DNA of 8,848 nt from a bacterium. GTDB taxonomy: Bacteria; Verrucomicrobiota; Verrucomicrobiae; Opitutales; Opitutaceae. Every line of letters begins with the position of its first letter. Within the stretch, counting starts at the first letter, position 1. Below, one piece after another: positions 6,553-8,848 of this stretch. The DNA lies in contig JAJXYI010000230.1 in assembly GCA_021780625.1 (NCBI GenBank), positions 1 to 8,848 on the forward strand, written 5' to 3'. A program made the position numbers and the translations under genes. The notes below the pieces were generated by a model. The model did not search any database. It had not been told where the DNA came from and saw only the letters and a program-made list of their open reading frames with translations.

Positions 6553-7761
6553 ATGACTCCCGCGTCTCCGACGACCTCCACGATCCAGCCTTCCTTCGCA
6601 CGCCGCACCACAGGCGTGCGGACCTCGTTCATCCGCGAGATCCTCAAGGTCACGGAGAACCCTGCCGTGATTTCGTTCGCGGGCGGGCTGCCGAGCCCCG
6701 AGCTGTTTCCGGTCGAGGAGGTCGCGGAGGCGGCACGGGCAGTGCTGATGGACCACGGGCGCGCGGCGCTGCAGTACAGCACGACGGAAGGCTTCCTTCC
6801 GCTTCGCGAATGGATCGCCGAACGCTACGCGCGGCGGTTCGGGCTCGTGGTGAGTCCGGAGGAGATCCTGGTGACCACGGGTTCGCAGCAGGGCCTGGAC
6901 CTGATCGCGAAGGTGTTCATCGATCCGGGCTCGCCCGTGCTCGTAGAGCAGCCCGGCTACCTCGGCGCGCTGCAGGCGTTTTCGGTGTACGAGCCCGAGT
7001 TCGTGCCGCTGGCCTCAGGGGACCGTGGGCCGGATCCCGCCGAGACTGCGGCGGTGCTGCGCGAACGGAGGCCGCGGTTGTTCTACACCGTCCCGAATTT
7101 CCAGAATCCGACCGGCGCGACCTTCGGACTCGCCACGCGGCGCGCGGCCGCCGAGGGCGCCAACGAGGCGGGCGCCGTGCTCATCGAGGACGATCCCTAC
7201 GGGGAACTCCGCTACCGGGGCGCCGAACTTCCGCCGATGCGCAGCCTCAACCCGGCGACGCTCATGCTCGGCTCCTTTTCAAAAATCGTCGCCCCCGGGC
7301 TGCGCCTGGGCTGGGTCTGCGCTCCCCGCGAGGTGCTGCGCAAACTCGTCGTCATGAAACAGGCCGCAGACCTGCACACCGACGTCTTCGCCCAGCGGTT
7401 GCTTCACCGCTACCTCACGACCGCCGATCTGGACGCCCACCTCGCGCGACTGCGCGAAGTTTACGGCGGTCGGGCACGGGCGATGGTGGACCATTTCCAA
7501 GCCCTCATGCCCCGGGGCTCGGCGTGCAACGACCCCGAGGGCGGCATGTTCCTCTGGGCCACGCTCCCCCCCGGCATTTCATCACGAACGCTGTTCGACA
7601 GGGCCACCGCCCGGGAAGTTGCGTTCGTGCCCGGCGCCGCTTTCCACGTCGACGGCGGCGGAAACTCTGCGATGCGCCTCAATTTCACCAACACGCCAGA
7701 AGCGCGAATCCAGGAGGGAATGCAACGGCTTGCCGCCGCTACCGGAGAGTGCGCCGCCTGA
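6553..7761 (+). CDS. PLP-dependent aminotransferase (2-aminoadipate / KAT II-like, fold type I)
   Basis: Cytosolic enzyme moving an amino group between an amino acid and a 2-oxo acid with pyridoxal phosphate. Of 402 aa from the ATG at 6553, it shows the LysN/KAT II/MocR-type core: FAGGLPSPELFP (42-53), Tyr75 in LQYSTTEG, a cofactor-phosphate loop TTGSQQGLDL (108-117), NPTG at 185-188, Asp213 and Tyr216 in EDDPYGELRY, the Schiff-base Lys244 in SFSKIVAPGLRLGW, and the carboxylate-binding Arg375 in MRLNFTN. No N-terminal GntR domain is present, so it is a free enzyme rather than a MocR regulator. The frame extends back to a GTG at 6475, but that segment is translated repeat arm, so 6553 is preferred although no Shine-Dalgarno site is seen. 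The substrate could be lysine, 2-aminoadipate, branched-chain or aromatic amino acids; neighbours do not decide. It appears to be a single-gene unit. Confidence 0.93.
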   Translation: MTPASPTTSTIQPSFARRTTGVRTSFIREILKVTENPAVISFAGGLPSPELFPVEEVAEAARAVLMDHGRAALQYSTTEGFLPLREWIAERYARRFGLVVSPEEILVTTGSQQGLDLIAKVFIDPGSPVLVEQPGYLGALQAFSVYEPEFVPLASGDRGPDPAETAAVLRERRPRLFYTVPNFQNPTGATFGLATRRAAAEGANEAGAVLIEDDPYGELRYRGAELPPMRSLNPATLMLGSFSKIVAPGLRLGWVCAPREVLRKLVVMKQAADLHTDVFAQRLLHRYLTTADLDAHLARLREVYGGRARAMVDHFQALMPRGSACNDPEGGMFLWATLPPGISSRTLFDRATAREVAFVPGAAFHVDGGGNSAMRLNFTNTPEARIQEGMQRLAAATGECAA

Positions 7762-7809
7762 GGCGCCCGGAAATCGAAAGACAGATCCGACTGTGAATGA
7801 TTGGGTTAA

Positions 7810-7838
7810 GGAAATTTCATTCCAGCACCTCATGCGTT
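7810..7838 (+). promoter_or_regulatory. Weak ECF-type promoter candidate
   Basis: GGAAATT (7810-7816) resembles the GGAAC-type -35 element of ECF sigma factors and is followed, with a somewhat long spacer, by GCGTT (7834-7838). It lies about 50 bases upstream of the DUF6249-sigma pair, where autoregulation would be expected. The -10 match and spacing are poor, so this is only a candidate. Confidence 0.18.
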
Positions 7839-7889
7839 TGAATCCAAAGGGACCCTTCGGTGCCACCAAGGGATGTCACCATCATTCAC

Positions 7890-8330
7890 ATGCACACGCT
7901 CTCCCTCGCCACCCTCGTCTCGGTCTTCCCCGTCGGTGCCCTGCACGACTTGGTTCCGGTCATCGGCACCGCCACCCCCTTCATCTTCGTCATCTGTATA
8001 CTGACCATCAAGGCCATCAAGCAGGCGCACGAACAGCGGCTCCGTCATGAAACGATTCGGCTGGCCATCGAAAAGGGGCAGTCCCTGCCTCCGGAAATCC
8101 TCAACCCGGCGAGAACCGATCCTCCGCCCGATGACCGCAAGGCCGGCCTGATCCTGATCGCGGTCGCGATCGGCGTCGCGCTGTTCTTCTACGGCTTCCC
8201 CTTTCCCCAAGACGCACAGGCGGTCCACGGCGTGATGTGGCTCGCATCGGTCCCAGGCCTGATCGGAGTCGCGCTCCTGATCAACTGGACCCTCAACCGC
8301 CGCCCGAGAAATCAGGAGCCGAGGTCCTGA
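7890..8330 (+). CDS. DUF6249 domain membrane protein
   Basis: A 146-residue membrane protein with no known biochemical function. It has hydrophobic segments at about 21-41, 84-103 and 112-133, and a cytosolic-looking basic stretch between the first two. That stretch, HETIRLAIEKGQSLPPEIL (53-71), is the hallmark I recognise for DUF6249 proteins. The ATG at 7890 is preferred over an in-frame GTG at 7860, since it places the first membrane segment close to the N-terminus; the nearest SD-like sequence, AAGGGA, is rather far upstream (about 17 bases). The ECF sigma gene follows 7 bases after its stop, so the two are probably co-transcribed. By analogy with other membrane protein-sigma pairs it may help control or sense for the sigma factor, but it lacks an anti-sigma zinc motif (HxxxCxxC), so that role is inference. 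Confidence 0.85.
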   Translation: MHTLSLATLVSVFPVGALHDLVPVIGTATPFIFVICILTIKAIKQAHEQRLRHETIRLAIEKGQSLPPEILNPARTDPPPDDRKAGLILIAVAIGVALFFYGFPFPQDAQAVHGVMWLASVPGLIGVALLINWTLNRRPRNQEPRS

Positions 8331-8337
8331 CACGGCC

Positions 8338-8848
8338 GTGGACACCTGCGAGGCCGACCTGATCGCGCGTGTGCTGGTCCGCGACGACCGGCACGCCTTC
8401 GCGGAACTGGTGAAGCTCCACCAGGCCGCGCTGCGCGCATTCCTGCGCCGCCTCGCGCACGGGGATCACGCGCTGGCAGACGATCTCGCGCAGGAGGCCT
8501 TTCTTGAGGCCTACCGCAAGTTGTCCGCCTACCGCGGGGAGGCCCGGTTCAAGACTTGGTTGTTCGGCATCGCCTACAATCGGTTTCGGCAATCGCTGCG
8601 GACGCAGCGCGAGAAAACCGTCGAACCCGGCCAGGCGCTGCTCGACGCCGGCTCCGAGAGTCCCGCTCCGGCAGCCGATCTTCGCCAGGATCTCGGCGAG
8701 GCGCTCGCGACCCTGCGCCCGGAGGAACAGACCGCCCTCCAGCTGTGTTACGGCGAAGGCCTCTCGCACGAGGAGGCCTCGCGGGTCATGGGCTGCCCCA
8801 TCGGCACGCTCAAATCTCTCATCCTGCGCGCCAAGCAGCGCCTGCGCG
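8338..8848 (+). CDS. ECF-type RNA polymerase sigma factor (3' end beyond window)
   Basis: Sigma-70-family factor of the extracytoplasmic function type, directing RNA polymerase to a stress or envelope regulon. The frame starts at GTG 8338 and stays open for 170 codons to the window edge. Region 2 spans about 24-90, with DDLAQEAFLEAYRKL at 48-62 (core-binding region 2.2) and TWLFGIAYNRFRQSLR at 73-88 (promoter -10 recognition). A variable linker covers about 91-118. Region 4 starts near 119, with LRPEEQTALQLCYGEGLS and a helix-turn-helix around 143-165 ending GTLKSLILRAKQRLR. Nearly the whole protein is present and only a short C-terminus is missing. GAGG at 8321-8324 is a possible, distant ribosome site. 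An anti-sigma gene often follows such genes and may lie just past the window. Confidence 0.93.
   Translation, partial: MDTCEADLIARVLVRDDRHAFAELVKLHQAALRAFLRRLAHGDHALADDLAQEAFLEAYRKLSAYRGEARFKTWLFGIAYNRFRQSLRTQREKTVEPGQALLDAGSESPAPAADLRQDLGEALATLRPEEQTALQLCYGEGLSHEEASRVMGCPIGTLKSLILRAKQRLR

Noticed and set aside
7745..7770. GC-rich stem around the aminotransferase stop codon as a terminator
   Set aside because: The stem is only 5 bp with a 6-base loop and no T-run follows.
6810..7796. 328-aa plus-strand ORF within the aminotransferase
   Set aside because: It is Arg/Gly/Pro-rich without motifs, and the aminotransferase frame carries every catalytic residue.
8293..8769. 158-aa minus-strand ORF opposite the sigma factor
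   Set aside because: The plus strand encodes clear sigma regions 2 and 4, and this ORF has no recognisable motif.

Overview
The window is a compact, GC-rich bacterial chromosome segment. It most likely comes from a verrucomicrobium of the Opitutaceae type. This is an inference from gene style: a GPH-type sugar symporter, a periplasmic-propeller histidine kinase with an Rcp1-like regulator, and a DUF6249 protein beside an ECF sigma factor, with few clear Shine-Dalgarno sites. No taxonomic marker gene is present. I see no tRNA, rRNA, CRISPR array or transposase gene, and no gene-free stretch exceeds 300 bases.

Layout. (1) 56-1543 (+): a GPH-family cation/sugar symporter whose upstream context lies outside the window. 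(2) 1568-1975 (-): a small DCC-family (DUF393) thiol-redox protein, convergent with the symporter across 24 bp. (3) 1976-2182: a divergent control region with a perfect 16-bp palindrome next to the redox gene, and two TCCCGGGA palindromes, one lying in the spacer of a plausible sigma-70-like promoter. (4) 2183-6279 (+): an apparent three-gene operon. It holds an unrecognised 80-residue protein, a 1138-residue sensor kinase (beta-propeller, Y_Y_Y, one TM, coiled coil, HisKA, HATPase) and a single-domain Rcp1/CheY-like regulator, closed by a clear intrinsic terminator at 6281-6305. (5) 6388-6532: an imperfect inverted-repeat element with nested secondary structure, MITE/REP-like. (6) 6553-7761 (+): a fold-type I PLP aminotransferase of the 2-aminoadipate/kynurenine aminotransferase group. 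(7) 7890-8848 (+): a DUF6249 membrane protein followed after 7 bp by an ECF sigma factor that runs off the window.

How the parts may work together. The kinase has the sensor architecture used elsewhere to detect periplasmic glycans. It is fused to a kinase core of the type that partners stand-alone receivers, and its only visible partner has no output domain, so the signal must leave through another protein. The symporter about 880 bp upstream makes sugar sensing plausible but does not prove it. The DUF6249-sigma pair is a separate unit, probably a membrane-linked extracytoplasmic response. Nothing in the window is clearly a wholly new system. The most unusual points are the in-phase stop/start junction between the 80-residue ORF and the kinase, the palindromes of the divergent control region, and the structured repeat before the aminotransferase.
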